A model generated the notes under the pieces. The model saw only the letters and a list, made by a program, of their open reading frames with translations, was not told the DNA's origin and made no database searches. Positions 1-6,705 of a stretch of DNA of 6,847 bases are shown in pieces. The DNA lies in assembly GCA_910588565.1 (NCBI GenBank), contig CAJUPF010000115.1:1-6847 (forward strand). The letters run 5' to 3'. Both the position numbers and the translations under genes were made by a program. The stretch comes from an uncultured Lachnospiraceae bacterium. GTDB taxonomy: Bacteria; Bacillota; Clostridia; Lachnospirales; Lachnospiraceae. The stretch's first letter is position 1. Each line of letters begins with the position of its first letter.

Positions 1-165
1 ACTGCTAAGAAACACTAAATCCTTCACAAGTCACAAAAGTAAATCCCCTCTGCCCCGGCCCCTCCCTGACTACGTTATTCCAGGCTGTAAGTTGAGAAAT
101 TGGGATTTGTTAAAGTTGCTGACATTGGGTGCGGAGTGAAACGTAAGTTCGATTTTGGAATATAG

Positions 166-194
166 GTGACTTTTTGGCAGGTTTGCGATATAAT
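166..194 (+). promoter_or_regulatory. Likely sigma-A-type promoter of the cysteine-rich gene
   Basis: An exact TATAAT -10 box lies at 189-194. A weak -35 (GTGACT, 166-171, four of six matches to TTGACA) sits 17 nt upstream, which gives a start near 201 and a leader of about 54 nt before the ATG at 255. A second overlapping candidate is also visible: TTGCGA (183-188), an 18-nt spacer, and TACTAT (207-212) preceded by an extended TGT. I cannot tell from sequence alone which is used. The nearby TTGGCA at 174-179 is a better -35 match but is only 9 nt from the TATAAT box. Confidence 0.55.
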
Positions 195-254
195 ACGGGA
201 ATATGTTACTATAAGGTGTCAGGATGCACACTTTAGGAATTTTGGAGGAATGTT

Positions 255-548
255 ATGAATGTAGGGCATCGGGAGGGGGAACATTACCGATATTTCTGTA
301 ACTGGGAATGCGAATATTTTCCTTGCCATCAGACAGACGGCAGGGATAATTTTAACTGCCTGTTTTGCTATTGCCCGCTTTATGTGCTGGGAGAACACTG
401 CGGCGGAAATTTTGCATTTCTGCCAAACGGTTATAAAGACTGCAGTTATTGTGTGTTTCCGCATTTGCGGGAGAATTATAGCGAAATAACGAAGCGTTAT
501 AGAGAAATTCTGGCTGTAATGCCCGTCCAGGATTTGGAGAATGAATGA
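255..548 (+). CDS. Cysteine-rich small domain protein (putative metal-binding)
   Basis: A 97-residue protein with nine cysteines in its first 66 residues: C15, C19, C24, C35, C38, C40, C49, C63 and C66. They are arranged as CxxxC, PCH, NCxFCxCPLY, a CGG, and KDCSYCxxPH. This spacing matches the 'cysteine-rich small domain' family (Pfam PF04071 as I recall it), whose members occur in Clostridia and archaea and are presumed to bind metal. Their biochemical role is not established. Some relatives are reported near cobalamin genes, but none are visible here. There is no signal peptide or membrane segment, so it is probably cytoplasmic. The last 30 residues, from about N74, lack cysteines and look helical. 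The start is supported by GGAGG at 244-248, 6 nt from the ATG. A promoter lies between this gene and the next, so it is probably its own unit and unrelated to the Wadjet genes. Confidence 0.85.
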   Translation: MNVGHREGEHYRYFCNWECEYFPCHQTDGRDNFNCLFCYCPLYVLGEHCGGNFAFLPNGYKDCSYCVFPHLRENYSEITKRYREILAVMPVQDLENE

Positions 549-572
549 TAGTACTGCATTCCATATCATTTG

Positions 573-581
573 TGTTATAAT
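573..581 (+). promoter_or_regulatory. Extended -10 promoter of the DUF6194-jetABC operon
   Basis: TGT followed directly by an exact TATAAT (576-581) forms an extended -10 element. No convincing TTGACA-like -35 is found 16-18 nt upstream, which is common for extended -10 promoters. The predicted start is near 588, giving a leader of about 85 nt to the ATG at 674. It begins just after the stop codon of the cysteine-rich gene (546-548). No other good promoter is seen between 674 and the end of jetC, so this one probably drives the whole operon. Confidence 0.6.
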
Positions 582-609
582 AGAAGGCAGCAGAATAAGA
601 TACCTTTAC

Positions 610-633
610 GGATACAATAGAGGTCATGTATCC
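610..633 (+). promoter_or_regulatory. Perfect inverted repeat in the operon leader, candidate operator or hairpin
   Basis: GGATACA (610-616) and TGTATCC (627-633) are perfect 7-nt inverted arms separated by 10 nt. A further GATAC half-site lies at 599-603, in direct orientation with 611-615. The repeat falls about 20-45 nt after the predicted transcription start, where a bound repressor could block elongation or an RNA hairpin could form. No T-tract follows, so it is not an intrinsic terminator. A related sequence recurs at 879-894 inside the next gene. No regulator gene is visible in the window. Confidence 0.4.
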
Positions 634-673
634 TGTGTGAGCGCTGCAATCGAACTTGGAAGTGAGGACAATT

Positions 674-1159
674 ATGACGCCGGATAAAATTTTAGAATAC
701 TGCCTTATGCAGTTAGAAGATACCGTTCTGGTTAATAGCTGGGGAGAAAAGGGTATCTTTTATAATCCGCAAAATAAACGCAAAAGAGGAGTCTATGTAT
801 TAACAGTTAAGGAAAAAGACGGGGAAAACGATAAAAGTTCAGATCTGAACAGGGAACATATATATCGTGTAAATTTAGGTATCCGTAAGGATACATTTAT
901 AAAAATGTTTGGGTTTATACCAAAACGTCCGCCCAAAGGAGGCGTTGTGGATATGTCATATGATTTTTCTGCGGTAAATCAATTGATTCCCCACCCGGTA
1001 TATGGCTGGATGGGCTGGATTTGTGTTTTAAATCCGTCTGAAAAAATGTTTGAAGAATTAAAACCGCTTGTAAGGGAAGCCTACGAATATGCCAGGGAAA
1101 AGTATGACAAAACTACAGATCAAAATACAAAGAAGAGTCCCAGGGAGGAACTGCAATGA
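674..1159 (+). CDS. DUF6194-like protein, first gene of the Wadjet operon
   Basis: A 161-residue protein that resembles the uncharacterised DUF6194 family. The cues, numbered from this start, are an early GIFYNP strand (about 27-32), a YVLTVKEKD strand (about 41-49), an arginine-rich YRVNLGIRKDTF core (about 64-75), and a C-terminal HPVYGWMGWICVLNP segment followed by a helix. The family assignment is from recalled consensus, not a search. No catalytic motif is visible, and nothing resembles the TOPRIM nuclease JetD. The overall pattern could suggest a YjbR/MmcQ-like fold, but that is weak inference. I chose the ATG at 674 because GTGAGGA (662-668) is well spaced before it. A TTG at 656 in the same frame would place that ribosome site inside the gene. 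The stop overlaps the jetA start as ATGA, so the two are translationally coupled. The gene looks more AT-rich than jetABC, which may mean a separate origin. It has a charged, probably disordered C-terminus after about residue 143. Confidence 0.75.
   Translation: MTPDKILEYCLMQLEDTVLVNSWGEKGIFYNPQNKRKRGVYVLTVKEKDGENDKSSDLNREHIYRVNLGIRKDTFIKMFGFIPKRPPKGGVVDMSYDFSAVNQLIPHPVYGWMGWICVLNPSEKMFEELKPLVREAYEYAREKYDKTTDQNTKKSPREELQ
879..894. repeat. Perfect hairpin inside the DUF6194-like gene, related to the leader repeat
   Basis: GTATCC (879-884), a GTAA loop, and GGATAC (889-894) form a perfect 6-bp inverted repeat. Its GTATCCGTAA core is also found, reverse-complemented, at 606-615 in the leader (TTACGGATAC). 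It encodes part of the conserved GIRKDT segment, so it may simply reflect codon choice. Alternatively it is a second site for whatever binds the leader. Confidence 0.35.
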
Positions 1160-2571
1160 ATGGAACGCCCAGACTGCCGGACGGATTTTATAATCTATTT
1201 TCCAGCAGATATGTAGAATACTATCAGTTGATTCTGATCACACTCTACGAAGCTTCCGGCCAGTCCTGGTCACTGTTAGGACTGACCGAAGAAGAATGCC
1301 GGAATATCATCGAAGAAAAAACGGCTGTTTTACCGGATGGCATAGAGGGATGCCCGGAGGGTGTTTCCATGGAGCAGCTAAAAGAGGAATCGCTTAGCCG
1401 CATGGCCCTTCCTTCAAATATTCTCCGCCGTCTGGAGGACTGGGGCTGGCTGCGGAGGGATTATGATGAGACATTAAACCAGTATGTGATATCCTTTCCG
1501 GAATACAGCCAGCTCTTTATTGATGTATTCTGCCGGTTGTTCCAGGAAGAAGAGAGTATTGAGCAGGGTAGTATTCTGGCGGTTTACAGTCATTTGTTTA
1601 CCTATTATTCCGACCGGGAAAAGAATAATGAGATTTTAAAAAGCGCACTGCAGACTTCCCGCTCGCTGCAGCAGATGTTAGCGAATATGCAGGAGGGAAT
1701 CCGGGGATATTTTGAAGAACTTTCCCGGCAAAGGACGTTTCTTGGCATTCAGGAAGTTCTGGTAAATGAGATGAATAACAGTGACAGCAAAAAATATGCG
1801 ATCCTGACGACGACAGATAGTTTTTACCGGTATAAAGAAGAAGTAAAAGAATTGATTGATAAAAATCTGATAGAGAATGAGTTAAGAAAACAGGGATGTT
1901 CCAAACAGCTTGAAACAGAAGAAAAGGATTCCGTTTCCTGGCGGCGCAGAAAGCGGGCGTTGGAGGCCTGTGAAGAGGCGATGGATCTTCTGCTTTTGAT
2001 TAACCGGGAATTTGACGGGATTGAACGAAGGTATCAGAAGCTTATTGATCAGAAACGGATATTTGCCAAACGGGCAGCGGCCAGAGCGCGTTATATTCTG
2101 GCGGAAGGAGACAGTGGGGAAGATAGGACAAAGGCGTTTCTCAAGCTGCTGGATAGGAACCCGAACAGAGATGAGATTTTAGAACAATTATCTTTGAAAC
2201 TGGCTCTGAGCGAAGAATTTTCAGTGGTTAAGGAAAAGAGCCTGGCACGTCCGAAAAACGCGGCAAAACGGGAATTTGCGCCGCAGGCAATGAAGCAGGA
2301 ACCGATAGAAACGGCAGAGCTGGAGGAGTTTGTGGTAAAGCCGCTTTATACACAGGCCGAGATCCGGAAATTCCAAAAGAAAAACGAGCAGAACGGAGTA
2401 TTTACAGTTACACAGGATACCGTGAAAACAATGGAAGATCTGGAAAAACTGCTGTTTGTGTGGCAGGAAGCCATGGATTGGCCAGACGATGGGCAGGAGA
2501 TCGAAACGGGGGAAACCTTTACGACGCCGGAGGGATTTTCCTATACTGGATTTACGATTACTGCAAAATAG
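1156..2571 (+). CDS. jetA: Wadjet protein JetA (kleisin, MukF/MksF-like)
   Basis: A 471-residue protein matching the Wadjet JetA family found in Clostridia (DUF5716-type, from memory). In Wadjet the JetA dimer is the kleisin that bridges the JetC ATPase heads and carries JetB. The N-terminus begins with DGFYNLFSSRYVEYY and leads to a winged-helix-like segment at about residues 85-115 (L85-P-S-N, LEDWGWLRRDYD, then a YVISFPEY wing strand). Residues from about 150 to 340 are helical and charged, fitting the kleisin helical or coiled-coil middle. A low-complexity linker follows at about 355-390. The C-terminal 80 residues (EEFVVKPLY onward, with KTMEDLEKLLFVW) probably form the second small domain that caps a JetC head; this is inferred from MukF. 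The start is backed by GGGAGGA at 1143-1149, and it overlaps the previous stop by 4 nt. jetB follows after 44 nt. The length appears complete. Confidence 0.85.
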   Translation: MNGTPRLPDGFYNLFSSRYVEYYQLILITLYEASGQSWSLLGLTEEECRNIIEEKTAVLPDGIEGCPEGVSMEQLKEESLSRMALPSNILRRLEDWGWLRRDYDETLNQYVISFPEYSQLFIDVFCRLFQEEESIEQGSILAVYSHLFTYYSDREKNNEILKSALQTSRSLQQMLANMQEGIRGYFEELSRQRTFLGIQEVLVNEMNNSDSKKYAILTTTDSFYRYKEEVKELIDKNLIENELRKQGCSKQLETEEKDSVSWRRRKRALEACEEAMDLLLLINREFDGIERRYQKLIDQKRIFAKRAAARARYILAEGDSGEDRTKAFLKLLDRNPNRDEILEQLSLKLALSEEFSVVKEKSLARPKNAAKREFAPQAMKQEPIETAELEEFVVKPLYTQAEIRKFQKKNEQNGVFTVTQDTVKTMEDLEKLLFVWQEAMDWPDDGQEIETGETFTTPEGFSYTGFTITAK

Positions 2572-2572
2572 A

Positions 2573-2589
2573 GCCAGGAATTATCTGGC
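2573..2589 (+). repeat. Short hairpin in the jetA-jetB gap
   Basis: GCCAG (2573-2577) and CTGGC (2585-2589) can pair around a 7-nt loop, directly after the jetA stop and 10 nt before the jetB ribosome site (GGGAGGA, 2600-2606). There is no T-run, so it is not a terminator. It might tune translation or mRNA stability, but a 5-bp stem could occur by chance. Confidence 0.25.
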
Positions 2590-2615
2590 AGGATGCACTG
2601 GGAGGAAGATAGAAC

Positions 2616-3269
2616 ATGGTGGACTATATGGAGCAGCTGTCTGTGACAGAGGCAGAAAAATTGAGAAAAACGATTGCAGGGCTGTTTCGGCAGACCTGTA
2701 TTTTACAGGAAAAATACGATCCGGCTACGCTGGTTCCCGTGGATAATGAACAGTACGAAATCTGCGTCAGGCACCGCCCTTTTCTGGAAGATTATTTTGC
2801 AGTGACAGGCTGTGAACTGGTGCATGACGGCAAAGAGCGTATCTTCCGTCTGACCGGAGAGGGAATCAAGACAGAGCAGATATCCAAAACTTCGACGATA
2901 CTGGTTTTGCTGTTAAAATTGATTTACCGTGACAAAATCATGGGGGAGGGACTTTCTGCCACCGTAACGAACCGGAAAGAGCTTCGGGAATATGGGAGAA
3001 ATACCGGCCTTTTGAACCGGAAACTGACGGAGCAGGAATGGAACGAGGCGCTTGGCCTGATGAAAAAACATCAGATGATTGAATATCCGGGAGCGGTTCG
3101 GGACATGGAGGATGAGACGCCCATTTATATTTACAGCACGGTGAATCTATACTGCAGTTTTGCAGTGCTGAATGAATTAATGGAACAGTACAAAGAGGAG
3201 GAAACTACAGATGAAAATGGCGAAGAAAATTCTGACAAGGATGTTGATGAACCATTGGGGCGGAATTGA
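2616..3269 (+). CDS. jetB: Wadjet protein JetB (MukE/MksE-like)
   Basis: A 217-residue protein whose size and position between jetA and jetC fit the MukE/MksE-like subunit, a tandem winged-helix protein that binds the kleisin and contacts DNA. It resembles the clostridial DUF6063-type JetB (recalled, not searched). A first helical winged-helix core is suggested around STILVLLLKLIYRDKIM (about 92-108). A second is suggested by the recognition-type helix ALGLMKKHQMIE (145-156) with a wing strand PIYIYSTVNLY (169-179). The C-terminus from about residue 193 is strongly acidic (EEE, ENGEEN, DKDVDE) and probably disordered. Its last 59 coding nt also encode the JetC N-terminus in another frame. GGGAGGA at 2600-2606 is 9 nt before the ATG and supports this start; an in-frame ATG at 2628 is a weaker alternative. 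The subunit role is assigned mainly from context and size. Confidence 0.8.
   Translation: MVDYMEQLSVTEAEKLRKTIAGLFRQTCILQEKYDPATLVPVDNEQYEICVRHRPFLEDYFAVTGCELVHDGKERIFRLTGEGIKTEQISKTSTILVLLLKLIYRDKIMGEGLSATVTNRKELREYGRNTGLLNRKLTEQEWNEALGLMKKHQMIEYPGAVRDMEDETPIYIYSTVNLYCSFAVLNELMEQYKEEETTDENGEENSDKDVDEPLGRN
3196..3201 (+). promoter_or_regulatory. Ribosome binding site of jetC, inside jetB
   Basis: A consensus AGGAGG lies 9 nt before the ATG at 3211 and within the jetB coding sequence. It decides the jetC start. Later in-frame ATGs at 3217, 3241 and 3247 lack a comparably spaced site, and starting at 3241 or 3247 would remove the first strand of the ATPase head (KKILTR). Confidence 0.8.
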
Positions 3270-6200
3270 TCATCAGGTCATCTGTTTTCATGAGTATGTG
3301 AATCTGTTCAGCGGAAAGAGCGGCTCCGGGAAATCAACTGTGATGGATGCGCTGCAGGTAGTTTTATACGGCAGTATCCGCAATGATTTTTTAAACAGGG
3401 CGGCGGAAGATACGAAGAACAAACGAAGTGTGTCAGGCTATCTGAGGGGAGAACAAAAAGACGGTACCGCAAACCGGGAAAACATGGATTTTTGCTCTCA
3501 GATTGTTCTGGAGCTGAAAGATACCGGAACAGGGGCATATGTCTGTATCGGCGTTTCCTTTGAAGTGGCAGCGAAGGATCAGGATGTAAATAAATATCGG
3601 TTTTTCAGCCATACCGGAAGCTTCCCCGATGATCTGTATCTGTCAGAGGGGAAATTTCCCTATACGCATAAGAGGATGCAGCAGCTGATTGGGGAGAGAA
3701 GCGGGAGAAAAGAGGACAGCGGCCCGTTTCAGCTGAACCGGATGTATCCTACCCAGGAAGCTTATCTGAATACCGTAAATGATGTGATCTTTGGGCTGAT
3801 GGATCCAGGACGTTTTAAAGTGATGGAAAAAAGCGCGATTGCCCTGCGTATGACCAACGGCACAGGCCAGTTTATCCGGGATTATATGTTTCCCAGGAGT
3901 AAAGAAGACACCATGGCCGCTATCAGCGAACAGTTAGCCGCTTACCGGGAAATGAAAGAGCAGGTGGAAAATCTGGAACAAGAGATTGCGTATCTGGAAG
4001 AAATCTGTCAGCATGACAGGCGGTATACCAGGGCGAAGGCAGAGCAGATAGCGGGGGAAGCCGCTTTAAAAGTATTAGAGATCGAAGAGAAAAAAGTTTA
4101 TTTGGAAGCAAAAGAAGCCGAACAGGCAGAGGCAGAGGAGAAACTGGAATCTTACTTGCAGCAGGAAGATCGTTTGAAAGAGAGGTTAACAGAAAAAAGA
4201 GAAGCCTTGTCAAAACTGCAGGCAGAACTGCTGAACAGTGATTTTGGCAGGAAAAAAGAACAGCTTGCACAGCTAAATGAAACGATACGGCTGTGCGGCC
4301 ACGAAGCGGCAGACTGGCGGACTTTTGCACAGAGATTAAAACAGTGGGATACAACAGAAGAACTCAGCGGATATGTCAGCAATCCTCTGCGGAATCTGTT
4401 AATGCAGACAGCGGACGGGACAGTGACAGAAGAAGGAATCCAAAAGCTGAAACGCGGATTACAGGAGACATACGCCTCCATTATGGAGGAGCGGGATGAT
4501 TATAAAGAGGAACTTTGCGGTTTTACAAAAGAATACCGGGAGAAAAAAGAGATCTTAGATGATCTGAAGCGGGATAAAAAGCATTACCGAAAAGAATTGA
4601 AAGAGGCAAAACGAAGGTTAAAAGAAAATTTGTCAGACCGTTACCAAAAACCGATCCGTGTGGAAATCCTGGCCGATTTGTTTGACGTTACGGATGAAGC
4701 CTGGCGGGACGCCGTGGAAGGCTGTCTGGGCAGAATTAAATTTGCACTGGTCACAGAACCGCAGTATGCATTGACAGCAGCAGAGGTTTTTCGCGGAATG
4801 AAGAAGAAGGACTATGAGTCTGTGGATTTGATTCATACGGAAGCTATTGTACGGGATCAGCCGAACGCTCTGCCTGGAACTTTATATGAAGCGGTAGCGA
4901 CCGAAATCCCTTACATAGACGATTGTCTGAAACGGTACTTAGGCCATATCAAAAAATGTGAAACAGTGAAAGACTTGCAGCAGGTGCGCCATGGGGTTAC
5001 AAAAGACTGTTATTCCTACAGTAATTATATATTCCGCCATTTGAGGGAACAGGACTACCGTTATCCCAGCATTGGAAAAAAGGTTTCTATCCGGCAGATA
5101 CAGGAGTTAGAAGAAGAAATTACTTATCTAAGCGAGCAGATGATCCGGTTAGAGCAGGAAATTAGCGTTTTGAATCAGGTGAATGAATTAGAACGTCTCC
5201 AGGCTTATGAATATGAAAGACTGTCCCGTCTGTCGCAGTCTGCGGCAAGCTTAAACGCATATAACCGCAAAGCAGATCAGCTGGAGCAGGAAATCCGGGA
5301 ACTGGAACAGGGAACTAGGATTGCAGAATTAAAAGAACAGAAGCAGACTTTAGAAACAGAAGCAGGAGCTTTGGAGGCGCAGAAAGAACAGCTGCAAAAA
5401 GACAGTATCCGTCTGGCTTCCAGAAAAGGAGAACTGGATAAGGATATCAAAGACCAAAAAGAAGCATTGGAACAGCTGCAGAAAGGATTTGCGCCAAATC
5501 CTGCCCTGACAGAACAGGCGGTAGAGGCGATACGCTTGGGCAGGGCAAATCTGCTGAAACGAGAGCATATACAGGCATTAGAACAGTTAAGGGAGACGGA
5601 ACGCACAGAAGAAGAACTCCGGGGCAATGCCAGAATGCTGTTTATCAAAGCATTTCCATCCCTGGATATTGGAGGTATGGAACAGGACAATCGGCCGTAT
5701 GATGAGCTTCTGGAACGCTGCAGAAAAGACTATGAACCAGAGTATAAGGCAGCCTTTGAACAACAGTATAAACTGGTATATCAGATGCTTCGGGAAAATG
5801 TGATTGCAGCGATTCATGGAGAAATGAAAGCGGCAAAGCGCCATCGCCGGGAAATCAATTCCATGCTCGCAAAGATCCGGTTTTCGGACAGTATTTATCA
5901 GATTGATATTCTTCCGGCGGAGGATGAAAACAGGCAGTTTTATGAAATGCTCACTGCACCGGAACTGGATTTGAAGGTACCGGATCTGCATATGGAAGGG
6001 CAGCTAAGTCTTGGAGAAGATGAATTTTACCAGAAGTATGAGCAGCAGATCAAACGGCTGACGGATAAGTTTATGCCACCAAAGGATACGGATGCGAAAG
6101 AACTGGCCAGCCACAGAAAAAATATGGCAAAATATGCAGATTACCGAACTTATCTGAAATTTAGTATGTACGAACAAGCCGAAGCTCCGGATGGGAATAT

Positions 6201-6624
6201 CCGGAAAAATTACGTAGACGATATGGCAGGGCGGGATTCCGGCGGAGAAGGCCAGAATCCAAAATATGTGGCGCTGTTTGCCGGATTTGCCATGCTTTAT
6301 ATGCAGCAGAGAAGACAGGATTCCAAAATCCGCCTGGTATTGTTGGACGAAGCGTTTTCCAAAATGGACAAAGAGCGCAGCGAGGTCTGCCTGCATTACG
6401 CAAGACAGTTAAACCTGCAGCTGATTGTCTGTGTGCCGGATGAACGTCTGCAGTCTTTGGTACGGAATGTGGACTGCGTTTATGCGTTCTGCAGGAAAAA
6501 CAACAGGATTTCCATGATTCATATCGATAAAGGGAATTATATGGAATTGCTCAGGGGAGATACTAAGGAGGAAGAAGACGAAAGAGAACGTGACGCTGAT
6601 TCGATGGCTGATTCAGAATGCTGA
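3211..6624 (+). CDS. jetC: Wadjet protein JetC (SMC ATPase, MukB/MksB-like)
   Basis: A 1137-residue SMC-type ATPase, the motor of the Wadjet condensin. The N-terminal half-head has a Walker A GKSGSGKS (G35, K41, S42), followed by MDALQVVLYGS. A GQFIRDYMFPRS segment (about 219-230) marks the exit into the first coiled coil (about 235-475, Glu/Lys/Gln-rich). A globular hinge-like domain spans about 478-625, with an EAWRDAVEGCLGRIKF stretch like SMC hinges. The return coiled coil is at about 630-780. The C-terminal half-head has the ABC signature SGGEGQ (1010-1015), Walker B LVLLDE (1042-1047, D1046 and catalytic E1047) and D-loop SKMD (1050-1053). All ATPase motifs look intact. The usual H-loop histidine is not seen: the strand reads LIVCVPDE (1071-1078). 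The protein ends in an acidic, Arg-containing tail after residue 1115. The start is set by AGGAGG at 3196-3201, and the gene overlaps jetB by 59 nt in the +1 frame. In Wadjet this complex extrudes DNA loops; cleavage needs JetD, which is not seen here. Confidence 0.93.
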   Translation: MKMAKKILTRMLMNHWGGIDHQVICFHEYVNLFSGKSGSGKSTVMDALQVVLYGSIRNDFLNRAAEDTKNKRSVSGYLRGEQKDGTANRENMDFCSQIVLELKDTGTGAYVCIGVSFEVAAKDQDVNKYRFFSHTGSFPDDLYLSEGKFPYTHKRMQQLIGERSGRKEDSGPFQLNRMYPTQEAYLNTVNDVIFGLMDPGRFKVMEKSAIALRMTNGTGQFIRDYMFPRSKEDTMAAISEQLAAYREMKEQVENLEQEIAYLEEICQHDRRYTRAKAEQIAGEAALKVLEIEEKKVYLEAKEAEQAEAEEKLESYLQQEDRLKERLTEKREALSKLQAELLNSDFGRKKEQLAQLNETIRLCGHEAADWRTFAQRLKQWDTTEELSGYVSNPLRNLLMQTADGTVTEEGIQKLKRGLQETYASIMEERDDYKEELCGFTKEYREKKEILDDLKRDKKHYRKELKEAKRRLKENLSDRYQKPIRVEILADLFDVTDEAWRDAVEGCLGRIKFALVTEPQYALTAAEVFRGMKKKDYESVDLIHTEAIVRDQPNALPGTLYEAVATEIPYIDDCLKRYLGHIKKCETVKDLQQVRHGVTKDCYSYSNYIFRHLREQDYRYPSIGKKVSIRQIQELEEEITYLSEQMIRLEQEISVLNQVNELERLQAYEYERLSRLSQSAASLNAYNRKADQLEQEIRELEQGTRIAELKEQKQTLETEAGALEAQKEQLQKDSIRLASRKGELDKDIKDQKEALEQLQKGFAPNPALTEQAVEAIRLGRANLLKREHIQALEQLRETERTEEELRGNARMLFIKAFPSLDIGGMEQDNRPYDELLERCRKDYEPEYKAAFEQQYKLVYQMLRENVIAAIHGEMKAAKRHRREINSMLAKIRFSDSIYQIDILPAEDENRQFYEMLTAPELDLKVPDLHMEGQLSLGEDEFYQKYEQQIKRLTDKFMPPKDTDAKELASHRKNMAKYADYRTYLKFSMYEQAEAPDGNIRKNYVDDMAGRDSGGEGQNPKYVALFAGFAMLYMQQRRQDSKIRLVLLDEAFSKMDKERSEVCLHYARQLNLQLIVCVPDERLQSLVRNVDCVYAFCRKNNRISMIHIDKGNYMELLRGDTKEEEDERERDADSMADSEC

Positions 6625-6661
6625 CGGAGAAGCTTTTAGAGCCGGACGTTTAAAAGGGTGA
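6590..6661 (+). other. 23-codon GTG reading frame after jetC, possible remnant or chance frame
   Basis: A GTG at 6590, inside the end of jetC, opens a frame that begins VTLIRWLIQNADG and stops at 6659-6661. An AAGGAGG at 6565-6571 within jetC would fit a downstream gene, but it is 18 nt from this GTG, too far for normal initiation. The fragment could be the degenerate start of a lost fourth operon gene, or simply noise. I see no secure resemblance to JetD. I do not call it a gene. Confidence 0.15.
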
Positions 6662-6705
6662 AGCTAAAATTATTGTATTCTGTTTAGAAAAAGGAGTATA
6701 TTGAG

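Noticed and set aside
41..108. C-rich tract at 45-68 and a distant AAATCCC/GGGATTT pair as a mobile-element end or attachment site
   Set aside because: There is no matching repeat elsewhere in the window, no integrase or transposase, and the paired arms are short and more than 50 nt apart.
219..627. Minus-strand open frames opposite the cysteine-rich gene
   Set aside because: They lie antisense to a gene with a recognised cysteine pattern and a good ribosome site, and they run across its promoter region.
656..673. TTG at 656 as the start of the DUF6194-like gene
   Set aside because: The GTGAGGA ribosome site at 662-668 falls inside this extension and is correctly spaced for the ATG at 674.
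2456..2746. A 96-codon + strand open frame spanning the jetA-jetB junction
   Set aside because: It overlaps the ends of two recognised genes in another frame, has an Arg-rich composition typical of a shifted frame, and has no family resemblance.
3923..6403. Several minus-strand open frames of 60-140 codons opposite jetC
   Set aside because: They are Ser/Leu/Cys/Phe-rich antisense shadows of a Glu/Lys/Gln-rich coiled-coil gene. None shows a recognisable domain.
6633..6656. CTTTTA/TAAAAG inverted repeat after jetC as a terminator
   Set aside because: The 6-bp stem is AT-rich with a 12-nt loop and has no following T-run, so it does not look like an intrinsic terminator.
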